From Sphagnum compactum (taxonomy: Eukaryota > Bryophyta > Sphagnopsida > Sphagnales), in the NCBI GenBank assembly GCA_965153455.1, contig OZ234504.1:11532001-11596000 (forward strand): DNA of 64,000 bases, given 5' to 3'. A program made the position numbers and the translations under genes. Below the pieces are notes generated by a model. It was not told the origin of the DNA. It made no database searches and saw nothing but the letters and a program-made list of their open reading frames with translations. Numbering within the stretch: the stretch's first letter is position 1; every line of letters starts with the position of its first letter. Positions 1-11,205 of the stretch are shown here, in pieces.

Positions 1-2
1 CT

Positions 3-3000
3 TCTCCATCTGATCAGGGCCAGCCAGTTGAGATCTTGGATAGTGTGGAGCAGGTGATACTTTTGGTCTCTGATAAACCTATTGAATCCAGAGCTATGGT
101 TGCTGTCAAGTCTGTGCTCACAGGTCTTGAGAGAATTTAAAAGACAGATCTGCTCAACATTTCCAAAGACTTTTTGGTGGTTTTTGGGTATAGAGACTTC
201 ATATATGTGTTTGTTTTCAGGTTTTGAAGGTGGGCTTTGAAGCAACCACTCTTGAGGCTTCACAGAAATTGAAAGGGCTTGCAGAGTCCTATCTCTTGAT
301 CAAAGATCAGGATGATGAAGTTGAAAGATTCAAGGGTGAAGACAGTGGCAACAAAGATGTAGGTTTCTTGGAACATTCAACCAAATTGAAGCACTTGTAT
401 CTGCATGCTTTGAGGGATCATGTCAGATCTTTCTTCTTACACTTGTTTCTCATAGTTTTGAGTCAATGACATTACAGGAACAAGAACCATCAGCTGGGGA
501 AGTAAACACAGTGAGGGCACCTGTTAACAATATTGATCTGGTGGGAGCAATTCATGCCGCAGAGGCAAGGCAAGCCGAGATAGATGCTCAGCAGTATGGA
601 GCTTTTTTGCTTAAAGTTAAGGTGAGTATGGGATAATTTCAGAGTAATGGAGATTATGATGCACTGGGTTTGTTTTCGCTGTTGGGTCCAGGTTTCCAAC
701 CAAAATGCTGAGCTGAGGCAGGACCTTGTGGGACCAGGAGTTTCTGAAGCACTTGACTTAGTGCAAACTTGAGGAGTACTGTAGAATTGGGTTCGTTAGA
801 GGAATGCAAGAGCTTGCAGGTAATAGCTGGGGACTTTACTAAAAGATTTGCTTGGATTCTTACCAGGAAGAGCATCAGCGAGAGTTGAATGAGGCACGGG
901 AACAGCAGGAAAAGCATGCAGAGTATGCTAGCAGACTCGAAAAGGTTCATTGCTCTGTTCTTCCTCTCTGGCAAGCTTATCTTTTATTTTTGGCAAGCAG
1001 ACATTATTTGAAAAGAAAAAAGAAAGAGTTTATTGGTCTACAAATAGAATATGATAAATCAGACTTTAATACTTTAAAAACAATGTCAAGCAACTTATTG
1101 CAGTTTTTCAATTTTGCTGATATTCATTTCAAGCCAATGTTTCTATGCATCCTCTTTTATGTGTGTTTTATCTCTCACTTTTGTGTTTTGTCATGTTGCT
1201 GCTAGGCCTTGGACACACACAAAGAGAGGGCAGAAGCCCAGCTCAGGCAACAAATGCAGTGGGCTGAAGAGAGACTCCGTAGCGAGTTGAAGAAGAAGGT
1301 GAAATATGCATTCCTTCTTGTGAAACACAATCTGTTACTGTCCATTTCATTATACATGGAAGCAAGACTCTCATAGTAATAGCATTCTGAAGTTGTAGGG
1401 TGCCTTCCAAATCACTTTGCAGACCAATATATTTTTCTTTAAATTGTCCTCAAAGTTCATACAACTAAAAGGTCTTTGGCTTTTTTCTCTTTTCTTGTTT
1501 GGTGGTTTTCCACGCCTCTTCGCCCCTTTGTGTTGCTTGTTGGTCTGTAATTGCGTTCGGCTCTTCCTTCTCCTTTAGGTTCTCGAGCTAGCTAGCATCA
1601 GGGCTACATTTTCCTGCTACAACTGGTCTTGTGACAGAAACTTCATATGTTGGCTAATGTATGACATAACTGCTACGCTGCCAGGAGCCAATATTATGAT
1701 AGTTGGTCAATACCACATGCTGCTGTTGAAGGTCTCTGAGCATGTCGCTATTTTTCAGCTGGTCCTTAAGCTTTGGTTTTGGTTTTGTTTCTGTTTTTCC
1801 TCTTCTGTAGGGTTGGATTTTCCCTTCTGCCGATGTGTTGTAGGATAAAAAATCTCTGTAACCTTGTTAATGGGTTAGCCTCAATTCTTTTCAGGTTGAC
1901 TGAAATACATAAAGTATAATAAAGAAGTTCTCAATAATGAGATATTTTAGTTCTCAGTATGAAGATATTTTAATTTTGTGTACACTTCTGATGATGACAG
2001 TAAATATAACCATGCATGTAATCTTGTTTGTATGTGAGCAGGAGGAACATGCAATCAGTGAACTGGAAAAGATGGAGTTGCTGACACAGGCTCGAACCAC
2101 AGCAGCTGTGACTTTAGAGAAAGCAAAGCATTTGGAAGATACCAAGGATCTGCAGATACAGGTACAACTCCATTCCTTTGAACACTGGAAAAGAAGGGTT
2201 GACATGCTAGAGGAACTTCTGAGGCAAAATTGTTACTTCCTGCAATTCTTTTCTCTGGCCTTCTACTCATTGATTGCTAATTGGCGACCCAAGGGTTTCC
2301 AAGTCTGAGTAAGTGTATCCACTGTGTATAAGTTCGCTTATCAACTTTAGCAGTGATTTGGGATCTAAAAGGTCCATCTTTTGGCTTCTGATCTATGTGT
2401 GTGTTCTTCTGAAACACAATGTTGCCATCCTTGGGAAGAACTTTTGATTGTGTCTTTTTGCCCAGGTTTGGGACAAGACGTTCAGACATATGTCTCCAAA
2501 ATACATGAGTGGTGTGGACCTTAGCTGGAGAAAAAGTTCTTAGTCATGCTAACTTCAGCTAGGGTTGTGTATATACTTGTTTTCAGGGGATGTGGACATT
2601 GGTCAACTAGACATGGAGATAGTGTTATGTTAACAAAGTGACAAATTGCAGAGATGGGAATAAATTGATCGAGTGAGAACTTGCAAATGAAAGTTTCCCA
2701 TGTGTTTCATTGAGTACCTTCAGCTGATCATGCATTTTCTTACTCTTCCATGATAATACTGTGTGCTGCAGGTAGAAGCACTGCACAAAGCCTTTTATGC
2801 ACAGTCAGAGGAGGCAAAAGTCAGTCACACAACAAACAAGTTGGCTTTGGTATGCCTTATCTCTATTGTATCCAAGCTCTCCCTTCAAAACAACAAGGTC
2901 TTCTTTTGTAAATTCAGGTGTCTTGCTTGAGACAATGATGGCTAGCCTTCATTTCCTTGTGTAGGGGGCTCTTGCACTTGAGGATGCAATCATACAGGGA

Positions 3001-3897
3001 GCACCAGTGGGAAAAGAAGTGGAGCTTCTCATGCAAGCAGCTGGTGGATTTGGAATTGATGAGGTAGTAGACATGGCTGTCATGTCATTGCCAGAAGATG
3101 CCTTCAAAGAAGGCACATGGACTCATAATCAGCTACAGGAGAAGGCAAGCAGTCTCCAACATCTTGACATTTTGACTGCACCCTGAGGTTTTGATTTTCA
3201 GAGAATCATGTCAAGGAGCTCCTCAAATCACCAAGACTACTGTTGCATCCATTTGCATGTGACTACCACTCTTTGAGTCTGCTTTAGCCAGGGATTTGAA
3301 GAGCCTAGGTAGTTATCTCTCAATACTAAATGTCTCCTTTACTGTTGTAGTTTGTGCACTTGCAAAGGCCAATGAGGGAGCTAGGGTTGATCCCTGCAGG
3401 CCAGGGTGGAGTCTTGACCCATCTTCTTGCCCGTGCAGTTGCTGCCATCAAGGTAACCAGCTGAATGTTGAGAAAAGCAAGTCTTTTTCTTTTGGTAGTT
3501 TGAGGAGAAGAATTGAACCCCTGATGCACTACAAGTCCATAGTCAGTCTAGGATGTAATACAGGTCTAAAGACTGAAGGAGATCTCTTTGCTCTTCTTCT
3601 ATTGTTTGGTTGGTTGCTTGGGAAGAGATTCTTCTGAATATCTGGTTTGCAAAGTCTCAGGTGCGCGAAGTGATGGGAGGCTATGGGATAGAGGCTGTGA
3701 TCACCAAGGTAGAGAAGTGTCTTGAAAATGGCAAACTTTTGGAGGCTGCTGCAACCTTGGAGAAGGGTTTGGAAGGAACCAAAGGTGAAGAAATAGTAGC
3801 TGAGTGGGTAAGGCAGGCTCGCAATCGTGTTGTAGCAGAGCAGGCATTGACTATGGTTCAGGCCCATGCTATTGCTGTAGCTTCTGCCCTTGTGTAA
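3..3897 (+). CDS. MIC60: MIC60/mitofilin, MICOS complex subunit (5' part missing)
   Basis: Inner-membrane protein that shapes crista junctions. The window opens inside the gene, so the transit peptide, membrane segment and N-terminal part are absent. Exons read by eye, nearly all phase 0: 3-53, 221-358, 478-621, (692-727, uncertain), 867-944, 1206-1298, 2042-2161, 2772-2849, 2965-3144, 3351-3452, 3661-3897. The middle exons encode a charged coiled coil (EEHQRELNEAREQQEK, then LEKAKHLEDTKDL). The C-terminal mitofilin region is diagnostic: HKAFYAQSEEAKVSH, LALGALALEDAI, LGLIPAGQGGVLTHLLAR, and an end rich in EWVRQARNRVVAEQAL. The stop is TAA at 3895-3897. Intron 3145-3350 starts with GC instead of GT. 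The 692-727 exon is the weak point: its frame closes soon afterwards, and I chose a donor after GACCTT only because it keeps phase. Confidence 0.9.
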
Positions 3898-4830
3898 AGA
3901 CCCACTTCTCCATCTCTAATCAACCAGAGTTTGTCAATCTCAGAGCACTCTCTGTTACTTGCTTATCTCTCTATTTTCCCTTTCTATTGATTTTCTAACA
4001 GACATGGTTTCAACAGTAATGATGAATTGAATGACCTTATTTGTGCATATCCTGGTGGACTCCAGAACAAAAACCAGCCTCAAATTACTTGCCTGAAAAA
4101 GCCTTCAGCACCATGATTCACCCATTTTGATTGAAATACAGAGGCGAAACCAATTCCTACTTTGAGCAAGCACAAAAAGTTTCTTGTTAAAAATAACTCA
4201 ATGGAGACTTGTTTCTACCATATGTGCAACCTTAGATCCTGAGGTAAACCAGTCTTGGTCCCACAACAGGAACTAGAGTCTCATGCTGGGTATGATTAGT
4301 ACATCATATACAGGCCTTTTGCATTTGATTTGTTGTACCTCAGGTGTTTTAGTGCCTGCTGCCCTTTGAACATCATATTTCACTGCTTTTTTTGTTGTCA
4401 TTTTGCAAGATAATTATTTGTACTAATACATGACTGTTTTGGCTCTGATGTGATTCTGCAATAGAAATTTGTGCTGAATCAATGTGTGGTGGGTATGTCA
4501 TCACATCTGTAGATTGCTGGAGAGGTATACTGTTGTTTTTCATTATTAGAATTGCTAACTCTTTTCTTCTAACAAACTGTGGGGGCTCATTTGAAGGAGC
4601 AATTACATTGTAAGATGGTTGCTGTCAACACAAGAATCATGGTTGTTATCTGTGCTTGCCAAGAAACTTGGAGATTATTTCTCCTGAGTACCATGTGAAA
4701 GGACTTTGTTGCAGCTCAAGGTTCACCAAAGGTTCATTCACTAGCCTGCATGTCCCTTCACTGTGCTTTGAGAAGTGAACTGAATTCTCTTACAAGTTTT
4801 TTCTCCGAAGCTTCAAAGTACTCAGTGCAG
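3898..4830 (+). other. MIC60 3' UTR and downstream flank
   Basis: No coding frame is supported here. The first few hundred bases after the MIC60 stop are T-rich and probably hold its 3' UTR and polyadenylation signals, though I cannot place the cleavage site. Confidence 0.4.
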
Positions 4831-4834
4831 TTAA

Positions 4835-5359
4835 TGGACTGGAAGTGATTGTTCTGAATATGATGTCTCTTTTGATGTTTCTGCATTTGAGCATTCAATT
4901 GCAATTCGGGTTACAATTTGTGCCATTTGTACTGTAATTGCTTTAGCAGGGGCTTGCAAGATGCTTTCACAATGGCAAATTTTTGTTAGGAAGGTTTTGC
5001 AAATGATGGTCCAGGTGAGCACCAAGAAGGGTGCAACTCAAAATATCCACTATGTCAAAAAAAGACTTCAACACATCCTGTTACAAATGGCATTTTTCTT
5101 TCCTTTAAGAAGCCCATTGATGGGTGTCGACAGCATGTAAGCATTACTACCAAGGGCTTCTAGCTCCTCTTGGTGTGAGAATGGGATTATTTGCAACTTG
5201 GAATTTGAGGGCAGAACAAGGCTAGATGTAGATGGTGTCCAGTTGAAGCATAGCAAATTGTCTCGAGTTTGTGACACTTCTGTTTTTCAAAATGCAGGTA
5301 GAGTGATGGGCATTTTTTGTTTTCTTCGTTTTATTTGCATATATGAGTCATTTTATAAA
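4835..5359 (+). pseudogene. Unrecognised open frame broken by a single stop
   Basis: One frame stays open for 101 codons (4835-5137), meets TAA at 5138-5140, and reopens in the same frame for 73 codons up to TAA at 5360. The first part has a hydrophobic stretch that could span a membrane (IAIRVTICAICTVIALAGA) followed by a basic stretch. The second part is mixed and soluble-looking (WCENGIICNLEFEGRTR, then LDVDGVQLKHSKLSRV). It lies on the same strand as MIC60, about 0.9 kb downstream. I do not recognise the family. It could be a decayed gene, two exons with a very short intron, or chance. There is no obvious start codon in frame. Confidence 0.22.
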
Positions 5360-5362
5360 TAA

Positions 5363-7508
5363 ATTCATGAATCATGAACTTGTTAGATTGTGACAAGGTC
5401 TTATGAAAATTTTAATGTGATTATTGGCCTTGTAATATCCTCCTAAAATTGACATTGTGTTTCATGAATTCATAATTTTTTGTGTTGTAGTTTGCAAGAC
5501 TTTTTGCCTCCAAATTTATAGCTAGCACAAGAGCTAGGACAAACTGTGATAAAACTCGCCAAAACCTAAGTTACACAAAAGAAAACTATTATACACTAGA
5601 AGGGAAAGTGCCATTTTTGTACCAACCGATTTGATGCATATTTCTATTTTCTTAAAAGAATATTCTACCGATTGAAATAGTCTGTGAACAACATTGACCA
5701 CCTAAGGTGTTTGACTATTGAATTTTTTAAAGATATTCTTATTCCTAAATATTGTATAATTGAGCTGCAATTGACATGAAAAATTATGTTATGATGTTAT
5801 AACATCATTTTCTGACATGGTATTGCCTGTACTCCACTTCAATGTTCATGCACATATATATGGTGGTGACATGGCATATTACAAGTTCAACAATTGTTTA
5901 TTTTGGTGAGCCTTGTTTGTCTTTTGAAATGGCACTTGACAAATGGACGGATGCAATGTGTGCAAAGATTCCAAATATATTGCAATTGAATTAATATATT
6001 AGTGAATTACTCTCACCAAAGTTCTAAATTTTCATTCCACTGCGTTACAACTTTGTCTTGAGTGGGATACAAATTGACTTGAAGTATTGTGTAATTGTAG
6101 TACATAAATTGTATTACTTAGCTGAAAATGTTCAAGACATAGTTCACATGGGCCTACTACATTGGACCAAAGAAAATATCTTAGAGAATTGACTCCCCAA
6201 TTTTCTACCTTATCTCTAAGTTGCTTTTATTCATTAAGTAATAACGAGTTTTCTGTAAATAGGAAATTACAAAATTTGGGACTACAAGTGCATGTTATAT
6301 GTACTTGTGACATCTAGCTCATTTACGTATTCAGATGTGTTGATCAGGTACTCACCATGGGTGTCAAGAAACATGTGCCTACTTCAAAACTCCTACAATA
6401 CAATCTTTCACCATTGGAATAGAAAACTTTCTGGACTTGTCTAGAGAAGACAAACAGCTTATTAGGCAATGTTTGGCAATAAATCTCACATTCGGGTCAT
6501 CAAATGTGCCTCCCCCATATATTGATAATCTCACATTCCCTTGGAAATGCATAAATTGAGTGAGGCATGGCATGTGCTGGGCTGGAAGCCCTTTTCAATT
6601 TACACTTTCTTCAATACACAAAATGACAATCGTATGAACTATTGGTTAATTGTATTTATGGACCCCTAGGTTTGTCCCCAGGTATTGGTGGTAAAAGCTC
6701 ATCGATCCCAGTTTTCACAGTGGAATGCTTCAACCCAGGATGCATAATGTAAGTTTACAATTCCAAGTGGAACAACACTTAAACAAGCTTGTCAGATTGC
6801 CTTTGTTTTGACCTTGTAAGTTGCTGTACAGCAATGTTATTGTTTGCTGGTGGATATGATGGTGGATCCTCTCTCTGCCTGTTCCCTGCCCTCTCCAGAC
6901 CAGGTCCTTGATTGCAGCAGTTTCTGATCAGCTGCTAGCTGATCACATATACTGCAAAACAACACACCCAGAAAATTCTCCATAGGTTGGCGAAGGTTGG
7001 TGGTGCCCATCAGCATCGGCAACAATTTTATGTATACCCGCAAAAGCAGGCTTCACAGCATAGATAGTTTTCTTGCCAGTTGTGTCCATCAACTACTAAA
7101 TCATGGAGAATGTACCCTCCAAGTTCCAAGTTAAGATCCACTGTTCATGTTAGGTGCTTGCTGACCAAGACCAGAAACTGTAAGTGCCAATACAAACCTG
7201 GAACGTATTTGTGTAAACTTTGAAGATATGGGACTGATTTGTGAAAACAGTATATATGTCACGGCAGACATGAATATGCTCATACTAGAGAACCAAAAGA
7301 TCATAAGGTCTGAGGCCAAGGTGTAAGGGTTCTTTTTTAGTACAAAAACTGGCTTTAGATCTCCATCATGTGATCACAGTTTCAAGAAACCTTACCTATC
7401 TCCTGAGGCTGGTTGCCAACACAAATTTCAACAATTCCTTCCAAATCAACCTTGCTAAAGCATGAAGTGTCCAGGCTATTTTCCACAGCACTCAGATGCA
7501 TAGAGTCT
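5363..7508. other. AT-rich intergenic stretch
   Basis: No family is recognised. 5363-6800 is AT-rich with short open frames only; a 64-codon minus-strand frame at 6379-6573 starts with ATG but has no known motif. The last few hundred bases next to 7509 are higher in GC and likely contain the 3' UTR of the minus-strand KHE gene. Confidence 0.4.
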
Positions 7509-10500
7509 CTACTTGTCATCTCTCCATTTCAGAACCTGTGCAGGATCTAGATGATACTCTTGACAAATGGCAGTGACAGATGAGTCGTCAAGGCTCCCTA
7601 AAATCACATGGGTAGGATTCACCAGTAAATCCAGTTTAGTTGCTGGCATGTAGACCTGCACATACATGCCATGCCACTAAATAACATCAGAGAACATGTT
7701 GCAACCACGAGAGACGGAGAAATAGTCAAGTTTTACCATCCCTTCCAGGGTTTTCACATACAAATGCCAGGATTTCTACTGGTACCTAATGAACTTGCTG
7801 CATCAGAAGCAAGTTCAGAGGTACATGATTCAAATACAATTTTGATCCAGGCAGCCAATTTGCAGCATGTTCATGTTGTTGCAGATACACACCTACAGCA
7901 ACAAACTTACACATGGTTTTTTTTCAGCCATTGTTTGCCCATTTTCTTGATCTGTGGACTTTCTGTCACCTATATGATCCCGAGCAAGTTCTGATCGATC
8001 AGCTGGTGCCTCTCCTTTCTGAAGAGAGTCATACTTTGCAATTGAAGCCTGGGTCTCTGAATCTGTTACTAGCATCTGAAGCCTTGTGCTCCCCTGCACC
8101 ACATACAGAGTTGTTTAGCTAGTGAACAAACTTATTCATAAGGTAAATTGCCCATTGTAATAATGATAGACTATGAACACCTCCAAAGTGTGGTTGTATG
8201 AAAATAAACATAGTATTCTAAACATTATGAAAGAGACACCTGTTACCTGTAAGGCACGCCAGTGGGCATGTGTTCTGAAAAGGTTCCAATAGAACAAAAC
8301 ATTAGGCAGAGGAAGCACCTGCAAATTCCACCAGCCATTCAGCAGTAAAATGCAAGTCCTGACCATAATCCCTTGCATCCAGATAAGGGTAGACTGCACC
8401 ACAATGGAAATGGAGATTCACATTCTTAATGCAACATGCATATCTTCATATTTATTGAGAGCGCCTCTGTAATTATGATTTAAGTCAACCTGAATAGAAT
8501 TGAGAGATGACCCAATAATTTCTTATCTGAGAGATGTTCTGAACAGGTTACTTCAGGATCCGATAGTTGTATAGCTTATTTCAGGATACAAAAAATATCA
8601 ATGGACAAGAACGAAAGAAAGAAAGGACATAAGAAAAGATCCAACCCCTAAAAACAGATTTGTGAGGTGCAAGTGCAAAGGTGAGACAACACATGTTTCC
8701 TTCAAGGCGTGAAATACATTGTATGCATCAATCATGTACATGTCCTTGTTGAGGTGTTCAAAGATGCAGATCATGCAATGTTTGTGCAGTAAAAAATTTT
8801 ACCCCTATTAGGAAAGTAAAGGGAAGCAAGCCCATCGATCCATACATGAGCCTCTGGTGGTATATTGCTCCACTGCAGACAAACCAGTTCACATATCTAT
8901 CAGACCTGGCATCAACTTCAAAGTGGTCATTGGGGTTCCTCCCTTTCATAAAGCATCACATTGCCACTTCAATAAAATGACCTGCAGCTGCTGCAATGAT
9001 CCACAACACACCTGTTTTCATGTTTGAGGAAAGGTGCTCAATGAGTACTTTCCTTGAAGAACAACTAGTGCAACAAGGAACAATTGGAGCAATGTTTATG
9101 TGAGAAGAGAAAAATGAATACAGAGCCCTGGCCACTCTTATAACATGGTTGCCTTCTATTAGGAGGGACAAACTAACAGCTGTTGAAATTCTGGGGCTTT
9201 TCATCACCTGTTGTTAGGAGGTCAAAAGGCCAGTCATGGTAGTAACATATCTTATCATATTCCCATCTTACCTTTGAGCAAGATGACGCACCCTCCGCCG
9301 CACCAGTCTTGGATTTAGACTGGATTAAGCACACAAACCCACAAGCCATAGTCATTTTAGTGCACTCAATTCACCACAATTCTTGACTTCTTGAAACTTT
9401 AGGAACTCAAATTCATCTCCAGAAAATCATTTAAAATGGGTGCTTGGCTTGGGTGCAAACCTGGTAGGAAAGATAAGATCAATGTTGTTGGTCTCTTTTG
9501 GAATCGTCTTGAGAAACTGCTCAGATGATGGAAGGCGACAGAGCAACCTCTGCCCGATACTGCACCCCTAAGGTCATTAGCTCCCCCTTGTGACCACTCA
9601 CATGGCACTGCAGATCTAGCAGTATATCAGATCAACTCATATGTTGCCTGTCATTGCCAGTCCAGCACAATCCTCCATCAATGTACAACACAATCTCATA
9701 TGTCTCTTAATAGTGCACGCTGCCTGATTCTGAATCCTACAAATTGGACCAGAAAATTCTCGAAACCTCAGACACCTTTCATGAAGTCAATACTCATCAC
9801 CGCACTCTAATGTTCATTGACTCTGGTTGCAGGCAAATCAGAGACTAACAAGTGAACACACACACACTGGCAACCAATACCTGTCTGTTTTGCATGCAAA
9901 AAGCCTGTTTCTGAACCTCTGACAAATCCAAAGCCAGACAAATGCAAGAGATCAAAATGGAGGATGTGTCAATCAATGTTGCCTGGAGAATGCAGGTGCT
10001 CTCACTCCCTTAGACCTTTGGAGCTTAAAGCAGAAGCTTGATTCATCAGGGCAATTTAGAGCAGGATGTGTCAATCAACATTGCCTGGAAAAAAATATAT
10101 AATCTGCATTTGAAGTACCAAAGAAATGCAGGTGCTCTCACTCCCTCTGAGCTTTGGAGCTTCAAACAGAAAGCCTGATTCATCATCAGGCATTTGAGAA
10201 GCTCTTGCATGGTCTCATCCTGAAAGGTCAATGGTTTGCAGAAGGAGGGGGGCTTGAGGTACCTGTAGATTCGATATCGTATGCTTTCACTAGGTTGTGC
10301 TCCAAGCTCTGCCCATTTGTCATGCATCTGCAAAAGTCAGGCGGGGATTTCCAGAACTCAAACCTGCTGCTTATGATGGACCAAAAAGAGATCAACATGT
10401 TAACTGACTGACATCTTTGTGGCTTGATTCAGCAGAACGGTGGATCAGCTGATGGGTGCTCAATCTGTGCTGATTTCTGCTGTGCTCAGATATTCGTCTT

Positions 10501-10962
10501 TGTGGCTTGATTCGGCAGGGTCAATTCCAAAAACAAATCAATTCCAATACAAAGTAGTTTGTGTACACATCCTATTATAAACCCCAAACCCTTGCTTGGT
10601 TGCACAAGAAAGTTGCTTTGTGGATTTCAAAAGCACTGCAAAGAAACAAAATGGCCAGAGGTGAAGAAGAAGGCTTCTTCGTCTGTTACGAGCGAATGAA
10701 TCTCTTGCCTCTCTCCATACGATGTAGCAATAATACTAGCAAGTTGCTTTGCAGACAAGAAGTGCACACACACCTTAGTGGAGACATACTGTTCCAGCAG
10801 CTGAGCACGATCTGTGAGCTTCGGTACCGACAGCAAGCGTTTCCACAGTTGCGACACAGAAGAAGAAGAAGAAGAAGACGAGGCCACCGGCGTCGCCGCC
10901 TGCGCCGCGAACGCCCAACGCCGGCCCCTCACCGGGAACACTATTACCTTGGTCGTCACCAT
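7509..10962 (-). CDS. Mitochondrial K+/H+ exchange-related protein (Mit_KHE1 family)
   Basis: Predicted 290-residue protein of the family annotated as mitochondrial K+-H+ exchange-related in plants, with a presumed role in organellar cation homeostasis. Exons in transcript order: 10962-10774, 10327-10263, 9559-9461, 9319-9272, 8872-8803, 8318-8247, 8093-7911, 7655-7509. All splice ends are GT-AG and the joined length is 873 nt with no internal stop. Family landmarks in order: the FPVRGRRWAF start after an ATG at 10962, a Ser run, FLKTIPKETNNIDLIFPT, LVRRRVRHLAQ, a hydrophobic stretch MYGSMGLLPFTFLIG running into VLPLPNVLFYW (residues ~143-168), then LFRTHAHWRALQGS. The C-terminal exon has SVTAICQEYHLDPAQVLKW. 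The run of seven Ser codons is a TCT repeat. The gene is divergently paired with the reductase at 11206. Confidence 0.87.
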
Positions 10963-11205
10963 CCTTTCTCTCTTCTGCTGGATGCGCACCTTCCTTCCTT
11001 CCTCCCCTCAGCAGCACAGCAGGAAACGGAAACTCTCCTGCGACAAGGGTTGTATGGAACGTAGCTCGTAAGCGGACAAGAATCGTAGCGTTCGCGGCAA
11101 CGGATTTATTGAAAAGCGCGTAGGAATCGCAACCAAATCGTTAATGGAATTTGCAAGAGAAGTACTTAGGGTCTGCATTTGGTGACGGGAGAGGAGGAGA
11201 CGGCG
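10963..11205. promoter_or_regulatory. Shared upstream region of a divergent gene pair
   Basis: The 243 bp between the KHE start codon (minus strand) and the reductase start codon (plus strand) must hold both 5' UTRs and the core promoters of both genes. It is GC-richer than the surrounding non-coding DNA. I see no clear TATA box for either direction, which would fit a dispersed bidirectional promoter. This is inferred from position, not from recognised elements. Confidence 0.5.

Noticed and set aside
1657-2489. Plus- and minus-strand frames inside MIC60 introns
   Set aside because: They overlap the intron/exon boundaries of a well-supported gene and contain no domain beyond the MIC60 exon itself.
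7671-7994. Plus-strand 107-codon frame as a gene
   Set aside because: It crosses an exon and an intron of the minus-strand KHE gene, and its reading is open only on the strand opposite to the supported exons.
10154-10411. Plus-strand 85-codon frame
   Set aside because: It lies over the second exon and intron of the minus-strand KHE gene and has no motif.
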